A stretch of 64,000 nucleotides of DNA from assembly GCA_022925895.1 (NCBI GenBank), contig JAKSYS010000218.1, positions 1-64,000 on the forward strand. Direction: 5' to 3'. Both the position numbers and the translations under genes were made by a program. The DNA is from Fragilaria crotonensis. Taxonomy: Eukaryota; Bacillariophyta; Fragilariophyceae; Fragilariales; Fragilariaceae. This document shows, piece by piece, positions 54,395 to 64,000 of the stretch (positions are counted from its first letter, which is position 1; each line of letters opens with the position of its first letter). A model generated the notes under the pieces. It worked only from the letters and a program-made list of their open reading frames with translations. It was not told where the DNA came from and made no database searches.

Positions 54395-55499
54395 ATGAAA
54401 GAATTTTGTGATCTAGAAGATGGGTCTGACACTAAGCCCTTCCGTCCCAGGGTCGATGCTGAACGGCACGTTCCTCGCGAACGCGTTTACCTTTGTGACA
54501 CCCGCTGTAAGCGCTGGACGTGGGGCATTGTGATTTTCTGCGTGTTGCTCTCTGTCGCTGTTATTCTCGGCGTCAGCATCAAACAGGTCGAAAGTACAGA
54601 ATACGGTGTCGAATACGACGTCCATACCAAGCAGCTCAACGACGCTATTCAAAGTGGAGTACTTCATGTTGGACCACCTGGGTGAGTTTGATGGTCGCAT
54701 GGTTGTATATCGATTCGGATTCGTTGTTTCTAACCGATTCGTCTCACCCATCAGATTTGAGTTTATCAAGTTCCCTTCGACGTACATCACGCAAGATGTA
54801 GCAGATACCTGCCTCTCCAGAGATGGGCTTGCCGTAGCTTTTGTTGCTACGTATCAGTTCCAAATGCCCGAGCAGTGGCTTCTCGCGGCGGTTCTCAAAT
54901 ACCGTAATTTCGAGAGGTGGGCTGCTTTAGTGGAATCGGCTGCCATGAGCGCTATCTTTCATGCATGCTCCGACTACAACATCACCGACTACCAAAACGA
55001 AAGGGGCATGATTCAACAGACTATGGAAGACAATATGCGCATCAAGCTCGAGGGAGAAGATGGATCTGGCGCGAGCGGTATGTATGCCAAGGCTATTTCC
55101 CTTCAACTGAAGAATGTGGGCCTTCCCGAGCGATACAGCACGGCTGTCGCGGAGAAGCAAGCGGCGAACGAAGATATCGCTCTGGCCATCAACCAACGCT
55201 CCCAGGAAGTGACAAAAGCACAGACAGCCCTCCTGACTTCCAAAGAGGAGGCGCGAAAGATTATGAATACCGCCATGAATGACGCCAATGTGACTTTGAC
55301 CCAGGCGAAACTCAAGGTCGAGGAAACTATATTTGCCTTTGAGACCGAGGCTGCAACTCTTGTCAGCATGAAGGACATGCTTAACCTCACTGTGGATGGA
55401 GTCCTTGGTTTGCTTGCGAATGATATGCTTGCTACAGTCCCGACTCTCAAGGTCAAGGCAAGCGAACCAGCGAGATTCTCACAGAAGTATCAGGAGTAA
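54395..55499 (+). CDS. SPFH/Band 7 membrane protein, copy B
   Basis: 343 aa, two exons (54,395-54,681 and 54,755-55,499), intron 73 nt. The ATG at 54395 gives a 45-residue hydrophilic N-terminus, a span (W-G-I-V-I-F-C-V-L-L-S-V-A-V-I), then S-T-E-Y-G-V-E-Y-D and, across the intron, G-P-P-G|F-E-F-I-K-F-P-S-T-Y. The SPFH core continues to a coiled coil rich in Ala/Lys/Glu (A-A-N-E-D-I-A-L-A-I-N-Q-R-S-Q-E-V-T-K-A-Q-T). Size and plan match copy A but sequence identity is low. The two may hetero-oligomerise, as prohibitin 1/2 do (inference). Intact. Confidence 0.82.
54682..54754 (+). other. Intron of SPFH copy B
   Basis: 73 nt; donor CCTGG|GTGAGT, acceptor CCCATCAG|ATTTGAG. Splits a GG|A glycine codon. 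Confidence 0.85.
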
Positions 55500-56327
55500 A
55501 GAGGTGAAAAAGTTACTTGATATGCAGTTGCACTTCAATCCACGCACATTAGTCACAAACAGACGAATAGTGGAAGCACGACAACTGTTCAAAACAGCTC
55601 GTGTGTGTTAACGTTTAATCCATCTACTGCTGGTAGTGTATTGTTTTTGTTGAGTTGCTACTCCAGTACAATCGATATTGGGCATTGCGACCACCTTTGT
55701 TAGCAACCGGTATCGTACAGGTAGTCGGCAGCACAACGACTCCGTCATGAGGCACAGCCTAGACTGGAATGACGAGTAGGGTCTATTTGTAGATACAAGT
55801 TGCAACGGATCCGTTTCAAGTAGACCCCCCTACTCAATCTTGGAGGAGAAGATGAGAAATACTGAGTTAGAAAATTTGCTGATCACTGATGTTTGACGAG
55901 CTCGTAAAATGTTCAGGATTCAGCAATATACTGCTGCAATCTGCAATATTCTTGCCTGTGGCCTGTGGCACCGTTTCCCTCCACCCGTATCCCGTATAAT
56001 TCAAGTATGCATATACTCAGTACTAGTACAGTACCTTTTGAAAGTCAGGACATACGAAAAACTCGGAGTGCTTCCGACGCCCTTTGTCTGTTTGTCCGCA
56101 GCGATACAGATGTACTGTATGTACCTGGTATGTCATACATGGATGAGCAAATCTGCATGTACGTAACACTACACCGCGTCATCGACTCTGCAATACGCCT
56201 CGAGTTTCCATGAACAACCACATCAAACTTCAGCACCATCTCGCGTTTTGTGCTCCTCCGTTCTCTTTACCTACCTCGTTTGCCTTGACATTGACACAGT
56301 TGAAATAATCCTCTATCAGGAACAACA
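55500..56327. other. Intergenic region upstream of CMC4
   Basis: No gene seen in about 830 bp; some GTAC-rich words at 56,010-56,170. Confidence 0.4.
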
Positions 56328-56546
56328 ATGCCATTTGTCTACACAGGAAAGGGTCGAAAGGGTGGAACCACTGAAAATGGTTCACCACCCGAATGTGCCG
56401 ACAAAGCATGCGCCATTCAATGGTGCATGGCGAAGCGCGATCACAAGGAAAAGCTGTGTCAGGCCTTTATTGATGATTGGAAAACTTGTCGGGACAAGTA
56501 TATGGCAATTCACGAAGCATCTAAAGCGGAGGCTGAACAACAATAA
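56328..56546 (+). CDS. CMC4: CMC4-like twin CX9C mitochondrial protein
   Basis: A 72-aa CHCH protein. Cysteine spacing in C-ADKA-C-AIQW-C-(x10)-C-(x9)-C is C-x4-C-x4-C-x10-C-x9-C, which is the pattern of CMC4 (p8-MTCP1), giving two CX9C pairs. Proteins of this family are imported into the intermembrane space by the Mia40 disulfide relay and are linked to respiratory-chain assembly. The ATG at 56328 gives M-P-F-V-Y-T-G-K-G; no cleavable presequence is expected. Short, intact, single exon; easy to miss. Confidence 0.85.
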   Translation: MPFVYTGKGRKGGTTENGSPPECADKACAIQWCMAKRDHKEKLCQAFIDDWKTCRDKYMAIHEASKAEAEQQ

Positions 56547-57548
56547 GAACAACCGACCAAGGAATTGTCGCCATGATGATGAACTTTCGTGTCGCATGTA
56601 TATCGGATTGTGGGATTAAAACCGTGAGGTGAATTCTCTATCCCAGTGTACTTGTCGCGTTCGTGTTGTATTCGCTCATTCTCAGGCAAAGCAGATCCCG
56701 CTGTTTTTCTGCTCAAGTTCAGGAAAAACTGCCGTTTTTCTCTTTTTACGAGATATCGGATGGATGCACTCTGAAGTATTCTGAGCGAGAACCTAGCATC
56801 AGTCAAAGCAATCCTACTATCACCATCCACCGACAAGCAATATACCACTGAATGTGTGGGTAACGTTACGATTGGCTCGACGACTTTCGGGCAGTATTAA
56901 CTGGTGGAAAGCAACAGACGCAACGACTCTAGCGTCCCTTTCGTCCACGATGTAATTTTATATAATAAACACCCTCCACACGTTTCCTTGACGGGATCCC
57001 GCACAAAGTTTGGCGTCATTGATACCGATATGAAATAGAGCCCTTCGGTACTGTCAGCCTTGAACTTCGTCTTTAGATAGACTTTGCGAGCAGAGTCACT
57101 TGATCGTTTCTGATGGGATTATTGACAACCATGTCCAGGTGTTTCTCTAGAGGTCCGATTCGCTCGAGCGTCCACATTAGGTTGTAGCATCGTGATTTAT
57201 GAGTTCCTGAGTCATGAGTATGCATATTGCGAAAGCCCCTTCGATCCCCTCATAGAAAACACTCTTCGGTTCGGTGTCCAGTACCTACTATTTCAGTACT
57301 CCAGTAGATCACTACAGTACCACTCCAGTCTCCGGTCAAGTCGACGGAATCGGATGTATGAGATTCGCAATACATCAATACATGCACACCGCGATCGAAC
57401 CGATTCAAGATCATTGTGGAACTGGCGATCAATTTCAGTGTGTGCTTATTGCTTACATTGGGTATAGACAATCTTGACTCTAGTCTACCGCGTTGGAGAC
57501 AGAGTCTGACTGCTCGTCTGCGTGTTATATACTGCTACTACTACTAGC
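56547..57548. other. Intergenic region
   Basis: About 1 kb with no supported gene; minor GTAC-rich words near 57,280-57,320. Confidence 0.4.
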
Positions 57549-58340
57549 ATGTCTCTGACGACCCGTCGTGTCATTGATGGGATCAAGGGCAAAGTTGGGG
57601 GATACTTCCGCCTACCGAGTCCACCCTTTGGTTTGACGTCATTTTGGAATTCGGTATTTCGTGATTGTGATCCCTCGACAGTTGTTGAATGGGGAGAGCT
57701 GACACTACAAAAGGACTTGATGGAGTACGAGTATCAATTGCGATCTATCAAGGATAATTCGTTGTCAGAGACGGCGACAACTACGTTCGCGAATACCATT
57801 GGTGTGCATCCGAACGAGGAGGGCAGATCAATCATGATTCTGGGTTCTGGCTATTCCAGATTGGGAGAAGACATGGCGACGCAGGGATGGAAAGGGATCG
57901 TCCAAGTGGATGTCGTCTCGAAGGCAATCCTAGACCTTTCCAAGCGATGTACTTCTTTGGACAAAACAGTAATGCAATGTGTCGAAGACGATGCTGTCGT
58001 TCTGTCAGCCTTCGACTCCGGAACGATGAACGCCGTAATCGATAAAGGATTGATGGATACACTCTTCCTAGGCGATGAACATGAAAAAATACAAGACATA
58101 ATGAGAAGTACTCATCGCGTGCTGAGACCAAATGGAATCTTGTGCATATTCAGCTTTTCTCACCCAGCGTATCTGTTGCCCAAGCTGATACCGAACGAAG
58201 ACTTGCGAGAAGACCCGAATCGTCAGTGGCATTCCGTGGAGGTGCAGCAGCTCGATACTGCGTTGCTGTATCGCTTCAATAAATCACAAAAACCCAAAGG
58301 TATCAAGATGGCGACTCAACCTTTCATAAAAAAAGCGTAA
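57549..58340 (+). CDS. METTL13/EEF1AKMT4-like SAM methyltransferase
   Basis: 263 aa from the ATG at 57549 (M-S-L-T-T-R-R-V). The N-terminus has F-W-N-S-V-F-R-D-C and E-W, typical of the small methyltransferases related to the eEF1A lysine methyltransferases. SAM motif I is I-M-I-L-G-S-G-Y-S-R-L-G-E-D; then V-Q-V-D-V-V-S-K-A-I; N-A-V-I-D-K-G-L-M-D-T-L is the conserved I-D-K-G-x-x-D-T/A-L motif; R-V-L-R-P-N-G motif follows. The substrate is probably a protein, not proven. The gene is intact and is followed by a broken antisense HAD fragment, so its 3' end lies in a duplicated block. Confidence 0.85.
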   Translation: MSLTTRRVIDGIKGKVGGYFRLPSPPFGLTSFWNSVFRDCDPSTVVEWGELTLQKDLMEYEYQLRSIKDNSLSETATTTFANTIGVHPNEEGRSIMILGSGYSRLGEDMATQGWKGIVQVDVVSKAILDLSKRCTSLDKTVMQCVEDDAVVLSAFDSGTMNAVIDKGLMDTLFLGDEHEKIQDIMRSTHRVLRPNGILCIFSFSHPAYLLPKLIPNEDLREDPNRQWHSVEVQQLDTALLYRFNKSQKPKGIKMATQPFIKKA

Positions 58341-58345
58341 ACATC

Positions 58346-58720
58346 GTTGAATGCCTCAGTGTCCGAATCGTCTTTTTGTCCTTGTTCGTATTGGGCAGCA
58401 AGTTTTGCTTGTGCCCTGTCACTTTCCTCCACGAAACAATGCTAATTCCCTGCAGGCTCAATAGAACGCACACGACTCAAATGAAGGCATTGCATTTCTT
58501 TTCATATCTCTCTTCTACACAGAAAACTACACGTGCCGTCATCCTGTTCATGTCTCACAGATGCTATAGAATAATTCTCCAAATGGTAAATGTCGTCATT
58601 AACGGTGTCGTGCAGATTTTTGCGCCATGCCTGGGGAGGGCCGTCTTGGAATTCATACCCGCAGCTGGATGATAGACCATGCATAAGATCAAGAAGGGCA
58701 GGCTCATGCATTGGGAATAG
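58346..58720 (-). pseudogene. C-terminal fragment of a HAD-like gene, decayed duplicate
   Basis: The minus strand reads D-I-Y-H-L-E-N-Y-S-I-A-S-V-R-H-E-Q-D-D-G-T, then after stops A-Q-A-K-L-A-A-Q-Y-E-Q. The intact gene at 61,285 has D-N-I-H-N-L-E-S-D-S-I-A-S-V-R-R-I-Q-D-D-G-T and A-Q-A-K-F-A-A-H-Y-E-Q. Nucleotide similarity along about 260 bp is clear. In-frame stops follow R-R-E-I and P-A-G-N. Only the last quarter of the gene remains, in the same convergent position behind the METTL-like gene. Confidence 0.82.
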
Positions 58721-59505
58721 GGCTTCATCAAAAAAATTCTGGCCTTGGGAAGCATTTCATAAGATTTGAATAGAACAATCTTCAGATTTGGAGCGGTTGT
58801 CAGAATTGTTCTATGCGCTGGTACATGAATAAATTTGAATTAGAAACATAGCAAGAACACATTCGAGTGCTTCACCAAGTGCCAGCTTGTAGCTCTCCAT
58901 GGCTCACCCACATGACCGCAAAGGATAGGATTGTGAATTTATAAGTTTTCAGCTTTTCTAGGAGATTGAACACTTCATCTCACCACTGAGGCATACCAAA
59001 CAGCAGAGGTGTAGCCAACTAAACAATACACCATGCCCTCAGCATACACTATTAAGATGAGAACAACATTGGGAGTTGCATTGAGGTTGCTTGATAGTAG
59101 TCTATTGATGAATCTGGCTGTGTCTGTCTGTTGGCCGATAGAAATTGCCATTCTCCCGGCAGTCCGCCAGCCGCCAGACGCCAGTGAACCTCGCATTCTC
59201 AACTCTCTGCAAGTTGACCCGCTCACACTCGCCTATAGGCATACTATCATACACACGCCCGCTGGACTCGTGGAGCCTGGGAAAGTGTGACTCGCGACTC
59301 GCGACTCGCGACTCCTGACTCCCGACTCGCCCAGACGGCGTTTTTGCAGTCGAGGCACGACTCGCCAAGTCGCAATGGATCAACGCGTGCTCTGTGCACT
59401 GTCACGATGTATCTGTGAGTAGAGATTTAGTCGCTCCTCTCATCACAATATTAAAAGAATACCAAACAAAAGCAACGACCCAACTTGTTGAAATCGATCG
59501 TCATC
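58721..59505. other. Intergenic region
   Basis: No gene seen. A short CTCGCGACT-type microrepeat (59,288-59,330) precedes the next gene. Confidence 0.4.
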
Positions 59506-60500
59506 ATGGATTTGTTTATTGGCGCTGTGGCCTACGGCTTTCAAATGTTCGAGCTTGGGGACACCATCGCGGAGCTGTGGAAGATGGAGCGATTGATGGC
59601 GGCGAGGGCGTGGCCATTTTGACATCGACCGTTCAAGCTGCGAGAGCTGCACAGAACCTCAACAACGCTTTGAGTACAAGACCAACAAGCAATACCATTT
59701 CAACTACTACTGCTACATTTTCCAACGTAGAATGGTGCCAATCGTCGCTGCGTGACAGCGTAGGTATGGCGAAGCTCCCGGACAGTGGACTTGCAAAGTG
59801 CGATGCGATGTCATTCTTTTCAAATGGTGACATTGTAAAAGCCAAGGATGATCTTTCGTGGTCGTCAGGGAAGAGGGTTGGCAGAGGGACACTCGGAACG
59901 CTCAAGTCCTTAGAGAGCAATGGCTTGTGGGTGGTTGAATGGTGGCAGGGCATCGGCGAACTTCACGCACATCAAACCAGGCTGCAGAAATGCGAACCCT
60001 CGGAGTACATTGTTGCATCCGACATTGTCAAGGCCAACTCCGATCTTTCGTGGTCGTCCTTGGGAAAGAGAGTGGCCAAGGGTACACTTGGGACCCTCAA
60101 AAGCAAGGACGATGACTTGTGGCTTGTTCAATGGTGGGACGGGGCCGGTGAACTATACGCTAGGAAACAGCAGTTTGAGAAATGCGAGCCAATGGAGTAT
60201 TTTCTCACAAGCGACGCTGTCAAAGCCAAGCATGATCTTTCAACGCCGTCCGGCAAGCGGGTTGCGAAGGGGACAGTCGGAACACTGAAGTCCCTACTAG
60301 AGAGCAATAGCATGTGGGTAGTTGATTGGGGCAAGAGCATTGGCGAATTGCAGACTATCCAAACCAGTTTGCAGAAATGCCTGCCGTCGGAGTATTGGCA
60401 AAAAGGAGATATTCTGGTCACAACCTGTGACTTCACTTTTGACAATGGTGAAAAGTCAGTTCCAAAAGGCACACTTTGCCGATATCAAGAGCCCGCCTAA
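59506..60500 (+). CDS. Protein with 3.5 SH3-like repeats of about 60 residues (one frame break)
   Basis: The ATG at 59506 opens M-D-L-F-I-G-A-V-A-Y-G-F-Q-M-F-E-L-G-D. At the GGG run 59,606-59,608 the frame moves; one lost G would join A-A-R to G-V-A-I-L-T-S-T-V-Q and give 331 aa. After a linker come repeats of the form D-I-V-K-A-x-x-D-L-S-W-S-S-G-K-R-V-x-x-G-T-L-G-T-L-K-S ... L-W-V-V-x-W-W-x-x-x-G-E-L ... L-Q-K-C-E-P-S-E-Y at about 59,825, 60,015 and 60,200, plus a shorter fourth. Each looks like a small beta-barrel (SH3-like). Family not recognised. If only frame 0 is used, the first ATG is at 59,766. Confidence 0.6.
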
Positions 60501-60980
60501 ATCATTGTTTAACATTCGTAAAAGACCCATTTCTGTTGTTTCAACCGATTTTGAACGCTCCATGCTAGGCTTTGCTCGCTCACATAGTAAGTAGCTTCTG
60601 TTTGTATGAGCCACAGCATCGTTATTCCGTGGATCCGGATACAGCCGTGCACGGAGCGAGGAAAAGTGAAGAGCAGTAGAAGCAGCTGAAGCAGAAACGC
60701 GTTTTACGACGGCCCCTACTAGATGTGGAGATTCCCAACAATTCAGCGCCCCTGGATCCCCCGCGGTATAGGTGGACTGACGCCAGTGGCGTTGATGATA
60801 TATGGCATCCACACGCGGTGACACCATTAGTGTCAGCACTATTTGCACTTCCTCATAACGAGAAAGAAAGAAGCGTGCACTTCCGGATCCTTTTAAGCCA
60901 AGGAACTCAGATTAGTACGAGTACGGTCATTAAAACGACATAGTGCTTCTTGCTGTTTCCGGCGTTCTCGAAGGAAATCC

Positions 60981-61241
60981 ATGAAGACAGCTTTTTTCTG
61001 TTGCTGGAATGCAAAGAAAAGAGATCGCAAGGAGGCAATCTCAAATGAGAATACGAATGCGGCCATTTCTGAAATGGCGCAGCAAACAGTGGAGACCGGA
61101 GCCGTGACTCCAACTCCGGCTGTGCTAGAGGTTGTCAACAACGCATCGGAGCAAAATGTTTCTATACGGAATGATACTAAATTTGCTTTATTGCTTCATC
61201 AAATCAAAGGACCCGACAGTATCAAGGCGAAGCCTCGTTGA
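60981..61241 (+). CDS. Small protein, unknown; 3' part may derive from a METTL gene
   Basis: An 86-aa frame from the ATG at 60981 (M-K-T-A-F-F-C-C-W-N-A-K-K-R). Hydrophilic, no domain recognised. The last ~75 bp (from D-T-K-F-A-L-L-L-H-Q) resemble the 3' end of the METTL-like gene at 57,549 (D-T-A-L-L-Y-R-F) and lie in the same place relative to the HAD gene, so the stretch could be a remnant of a second METTL copy. It may not be a gene. Confidence 0.35.
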   Translation: MKTAFFCCWNAKKRDRKEAISNENTNAAISEMAQQTVETGAVTPTPAVLEVVNNASEQNVSIRNDTKFALLLHQIKGPDSIKAKPR

Positions 61242-61284
61242 ATGAAACCTCCTTGAATGCCTAAGTGTTCGAGTCTTCATGTTG

Positions 61285-62502
61285 TCATTGTTCGTAGTGG
61301 GCAGCGAATTTTGCTTGCGCCCTGTCAATTTGTTCCACGAACCATTGTCGATTCAATATGGGTTCAATAGTGGGCACACGAATCAAATGAACACCCTGCA
61401 TTTCTTGAATCTCTTGTCCGGACAACAATCGATACGTGCCGTCGTCTTGTATGCGTCTCACAGAAGCGATAGAATCACTCTCCAAATTGTGAATGTTGTC
61501 ATCAAGAAGAATGTGGTGTTCTGCAGATGATGTTGATGACGTCGATGGTACCCATACGGGTTTACCAGCCCACGGCTCCCATTCGTTGCCTGCCCAAAAC
61601 TCATAGTCGTCATTGATGCCACACATTGGCAGCGAACCGAGAAATTCAACAATTTCGGCATCCCCGGTCGCCACAACCGTCTCTGGATCATCGTACTTGA
61701 GTAAACAATAAGTCCCCTCATTATTATCACCATCATACTTCCAACGTGCCCGAAAAAGTAATTCCCGCGGAAGCTCCAAATGTGGACGGACAAAGGTGGG
61801 GTAGTCTGGGTGTAGTCCCTGACTGAATGCTGTCACGGCTTCCGCAATGTCGGGCAAGTCCGTCCCGAACGTGCGAAAGACAAATCGTACTGGTTGCGAT
61901 CGTTCTGTCAAACTCTGGATGGTATCAAACAGTGCAGGTAGTAGGTGCGAGAGAATCTCGGGTAGATTGTCCTTGTTGGGGTGATGAAAGGCAACCCGTC
62001 GTTGCATTTCGTGATAGAGTGCCTGGTAGGGTTTACCGTGATTGTAGACGAATTGTTTGGAGAGCTTCTTGAATGCGGTCCGATAGTAAGGACAACAACC
62101 TTCAGGCCAGTCCCATCCAGTGTATAGGGGAGGAACCTCGTCGTCGGACTCGCCAATCAAGCTGCCGTCCCACCAATGAATCGGAACAATTGTGTCACTA
62201 TTATCCATGGACTTGCCCATTTCCAAGCTCCCATTAGGAATCTTCACAAATGCCGACTTGGCTAGAATTTTGTTGAGTGAGTCTTCACGGGTATCGCCTC
62301 CAGCTTCGTCGCCCACCAAGACAGTTTCGTTGATGTCAAAATGGACGACCAACTTGGTCTTATGAATGCTTGCGTTTGACAGCTCTACTGTTCCTCCAAG
62401 AGATCTCACTATCTCAGGAAGTCCTGACGTTGACGAGTTTGAAGGACTGCTTCCGGTAGCCATCAAGGTCATGGATACGAGCGCTCCTGCTGAAAAGAGC
62501 AT
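61285..62502 (-). CDS. HAD-like protein with D-x-N nucleophile motif
   Basis: 405 aa from the ATG at 62502, which opens a hydrophobic stretch (M-L-F-S-A-G-A-L-V-S-M-T-L-M-A); the ATG at 62463 is an alternative. The core motif L-V-V-H-F-D-I-N-E-T-V-L-V-G-D is the HAD motif I position, but the second Asp of D-x-D is Asn. F-R-T-F-G-T-D-L fits motif II and H-I-L-L-D-D-N motif IV. I recall a eukaryotic group of HAD-like proteins with F-D-I-N-E-T; enzymatic role unknown, and loss of the second Asp suggests altered or no phosphatase activity. Intact. Convergent with 60,981, 43 bp apart. Confidence 0.72.
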   Translation of the reverse strand: MLFSAGALVSMTLMATGSSPSNSSTSGLPEIVRSLGGTVELSNASIHKTKLVVHFDINETVLVGDEAGGDTREDSLNKILAKSAFVKIPNGSLEMGKSMDNSDTIVPIHWWDGSLIGESDDEVPPLYTGWDWPEGCCPYYRTAFKKLSKQFVYNHGKPYQALYHEMQRRVAFHHPNKDNLPEILSHLLPALFDTIQSLTERSQPVRFVFRTFGTDLPDIAEAVTAFSQGLHPDYPTFVRPHLELPRELLFRARWKYDGDNNEGTYCLLKYDDPETVVATGDAEIVEFLGSLPMCGINDDYEFWAGNEWEPWAGKPVWVPSTSSTSSAEHHILLDDNIHNLESDSIASVRRIQDDGTYRLLSGQEIQEMQGVHLIRVPTIEPILNRQWFVEQIDRAQAKFAAHYEQ

Positions 62503-62900
62503 TGGGTTTTTGTGGGAAATCCATCCGATCCACGCCGTTATGTTGTGATGTTCTGAGTTGTGATGTTGTGATGCCGTGATTCGCGTTTCACGTACGCGTA
62601 TATCAGATACAGTCCTATCGTCCTGTCCTACCCTACTGGTACAACGTACTAGCACGTCGTATGCTAGTAGGGTACTACCGGTAGGAGCGTTCGAAACACT
62701 AGGAGCTCCGACCACACTATGATACTCCCACTGCTTGTAGCTTGAAATTCTACGGAGCGTACGACTACTTCGAGTACACGATAGAGGTTGACCTGCGACT
62801 TATCCACATCATGATTCTCCATATAACAGAGTAGTAACAATATAACCCAAGAGATGATCTACTAGAGAGTTAGTTCATAACATGCAACAGTGATCTAAAT
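62503..62900. other. Intergenic region
   Basis: About 400 bp holding the HAD-like promoter and the 3' flank of the J-domain gene. GTAC-rich at 62,640-62,690. Nothing else seen. Confidence 0.4.
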
Positions 62901-64000
62901 TCAGCCAGAAGGGTTATGCGTTTTAGTGTGGGCTTCCCATGCCTCGGCAGTAACGTCCCACAGAGTCCTGCATAGCAATGTCTGTTGCGCATTGAATGTC
63001 CTTGGGATTTTGTCGGGATGGAGGAAGAATTTCAGTTTTCGTACGGCTGTGTTCGACGGCGGCGAGTATGGTGAGAACGGGAACAACAACACCTAGTACT
63101 ACTACTCTGTCCCTTAGGTCGATAGGGGACAACACGATATATTTCCAGCACGTACCTCGTTTCAAGACAGCTTCCCCACCCGATGACAATGCTTCTTTTG
63201 AAAATGGAGTAAACTTTTCTTGAAAGTACTCATGATGATCCACTAAAGAAAAGGTCGAATCGACCGTTCCAAGTAATTCTGCAATCGGTTTGGTGGAATC
63301 ATACCGTGGTGGCTGCTTGGCCCATGTCACGGTAATATAATGATTGAGCTTCGCGGGATCTTGAATCTTGGTTGACAATGCCATTCCCGAAGGCTGCGCG
63401 GGTGTCATTTTCTGCGGTTGTTGTGGCTGTTGATGGATGGGTTGCTGCGATGGTGCGTTCCCCGCTTGGTATTGGTATTGGTGTTGCGGTTTTTGTTGCT
63501 GTCCCTGATGCTGGTGCTGCTGCTGGGGAGTCGTGGCACTTGGTGTGCTGCTGGTAGGCATCGCTGGAGCACCATACAACGAATGCAAGAGGTTCAAGTT
63601 GAACCACGGTGTGACCGATTTGGTCACTGGATTCCATTGTAGCTGTTCTCTTGCCATGACTTGCGATACGACTTGTAAAAACCCATTCCAATCTAGAATG
63701 GGATCTGGATATTGAACTGGAGGTTGTTGGGCTGGATGAAAGAGAAACAAACACAAATCTCGGATTTCATGTGGCGTCAGGGCTCGTTCATCAAGGCTAT
63801 CCAAAACGTTGATACGGATTCCCATTTCACGATACCGATGCAGCGGAATACCATACGTCAACCACGGATTGCGCAAATACACTTCCACAGCTTCTCCCAT
63901 AAAGTCATCCAACACATCAGTGCGTGGCAAGTTGGATTCATAGTCCATGGAATTGTAAAATTCAAATACCTTCTCGTCGTCAGTGCAAGGCGCATGACGA
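62901..64000 (-). CDS. J-domain-like protein, 5' end beyond the window
   Basis: Exons: 64,000/63,948-63,156 and 63,046-62,901, with an intron of 109 nt (63,047-63,155). An ATG lies at 63948 (M-D-Y-E-S-N-L-P), but the frame stays open to the window edge (R-H-A-P-C-T-D-D-E-K-V-F-E-F-Y-N-S), so the gene likely starts further on. The N-terminal helical domain is followed by a Gln/His/Pro-rich linker (nt 63,400-63,530), then a C-terminal J-like segment spanning the intron: V-L-K-R-A|V-R-K-L-K-F-F-L-H-P-D-K-I-P, with the HPD motif of DnaJ proteins that stimulates Hsp70. The J domain at the very C-terminus is unusual. Confidence 0.75.
63047..63155 (-). other. Intron inside the J-like segment
   Basis: 109 nt; donor CGAG|GTACGT, acceptor GAACACAG|CCGTACG. 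Splits a G|CC alanine codon just before V-R-K-L-K-F-F-L-H-P-D. Confidence 0.85.

Noticed and set aside
1-64000. Bacterial operon or CRISPR content
   Set aside because: Spliced genes, eukaryote-only proteins and lack of regularly spaced repeats rule this out; no CRISPR-like array was seen.

Overview
The window looks like a piece of nuclear genome from a diatom, probably a pennate one. The supporting signs are short GT-AG introns (71-284 nt), a plastid presequence with an ASAFAP-like motif (G-S-A-F-T-P) on anthranilate phosphoribosyltransferase, type I membrane proteins with PSxxPS or PT-rich stalks, and eukaryote-only genes (ELP1, MBF1, CMC4, a PITH protein). The organism assignment is inference. 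Intergenic DNA is rich in GTAC/AGTACT words.

Layout. 1-2.0 kb: AT-rich DNA without a supported gene. 2.0-15.9 kb: host gene block with a SAM methyltransferase, two stalked/one-span membrane proteins in convergent orientation, ELP1 (intact over 4 kb), a membrane-anchored class 3 lipase and plastid trpD. 15.9-17.7 kb: unassigned AT-rich DNA. 17.7-31.6 kb: a large APE-type LINE (ORF1 plus an ORF2 with endonuclease, RT and RNase H) split by a nested Ty3/gypsy-type LTR element at 24,468-29,707 with two identical 384-bp LTRs and a 5-bp target duplication. 32.6-46.7 kb: a TPR-like family member, plastid/organelle RimM, a PT-stalk receptor-like protein with a C-terminal PDZ domain, a PITH protein, two tandem arrestin-like genes and MBF1. 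Many of these carry single-base frame interruptions. 47.4-48.6 kb: an unknown two-exon gene. 49.3-51.8 kb: transposon-derived DNA with a Stowaway-like (Tc1/mariner-type) MITE and an older relative. 52.0-64.0 kb: an acidic protein, two divergent SPFH-domain genes over a duplicated intergenic segment, CMC4, a METTL-type methyltransferase, a repeat protein, a HAD-like protein and a J-domain gene running off the right edge.

How the genes work together: most are housekeeping genes with unrelated roles (tRNA wobble modification, tryptophan synthesis, ribosome assembly, transcription coactivation, mitochondrial intermembrane space). The linked sets are the three stalked membrane proteins, the arrestin pair, the divergent SPFH pair, and a convergent methyltransferase-HAD pair that seems to have been duplicated and reciprocally trimmed.

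The most notable signals are (i) two PCNA-interacting-peptide-like motifs at the C-terminus of the LINE ORF2, together with a TAATG ORF1/ORF2 junction, (ii) a family of PT-stalk membrane proteins, one of which ends in a PDZ domain, and (iii) a dense set of one-base losses, mostly in short homopolymers, in otherwise conserved genes. The last is either consensus error or a decaying block.
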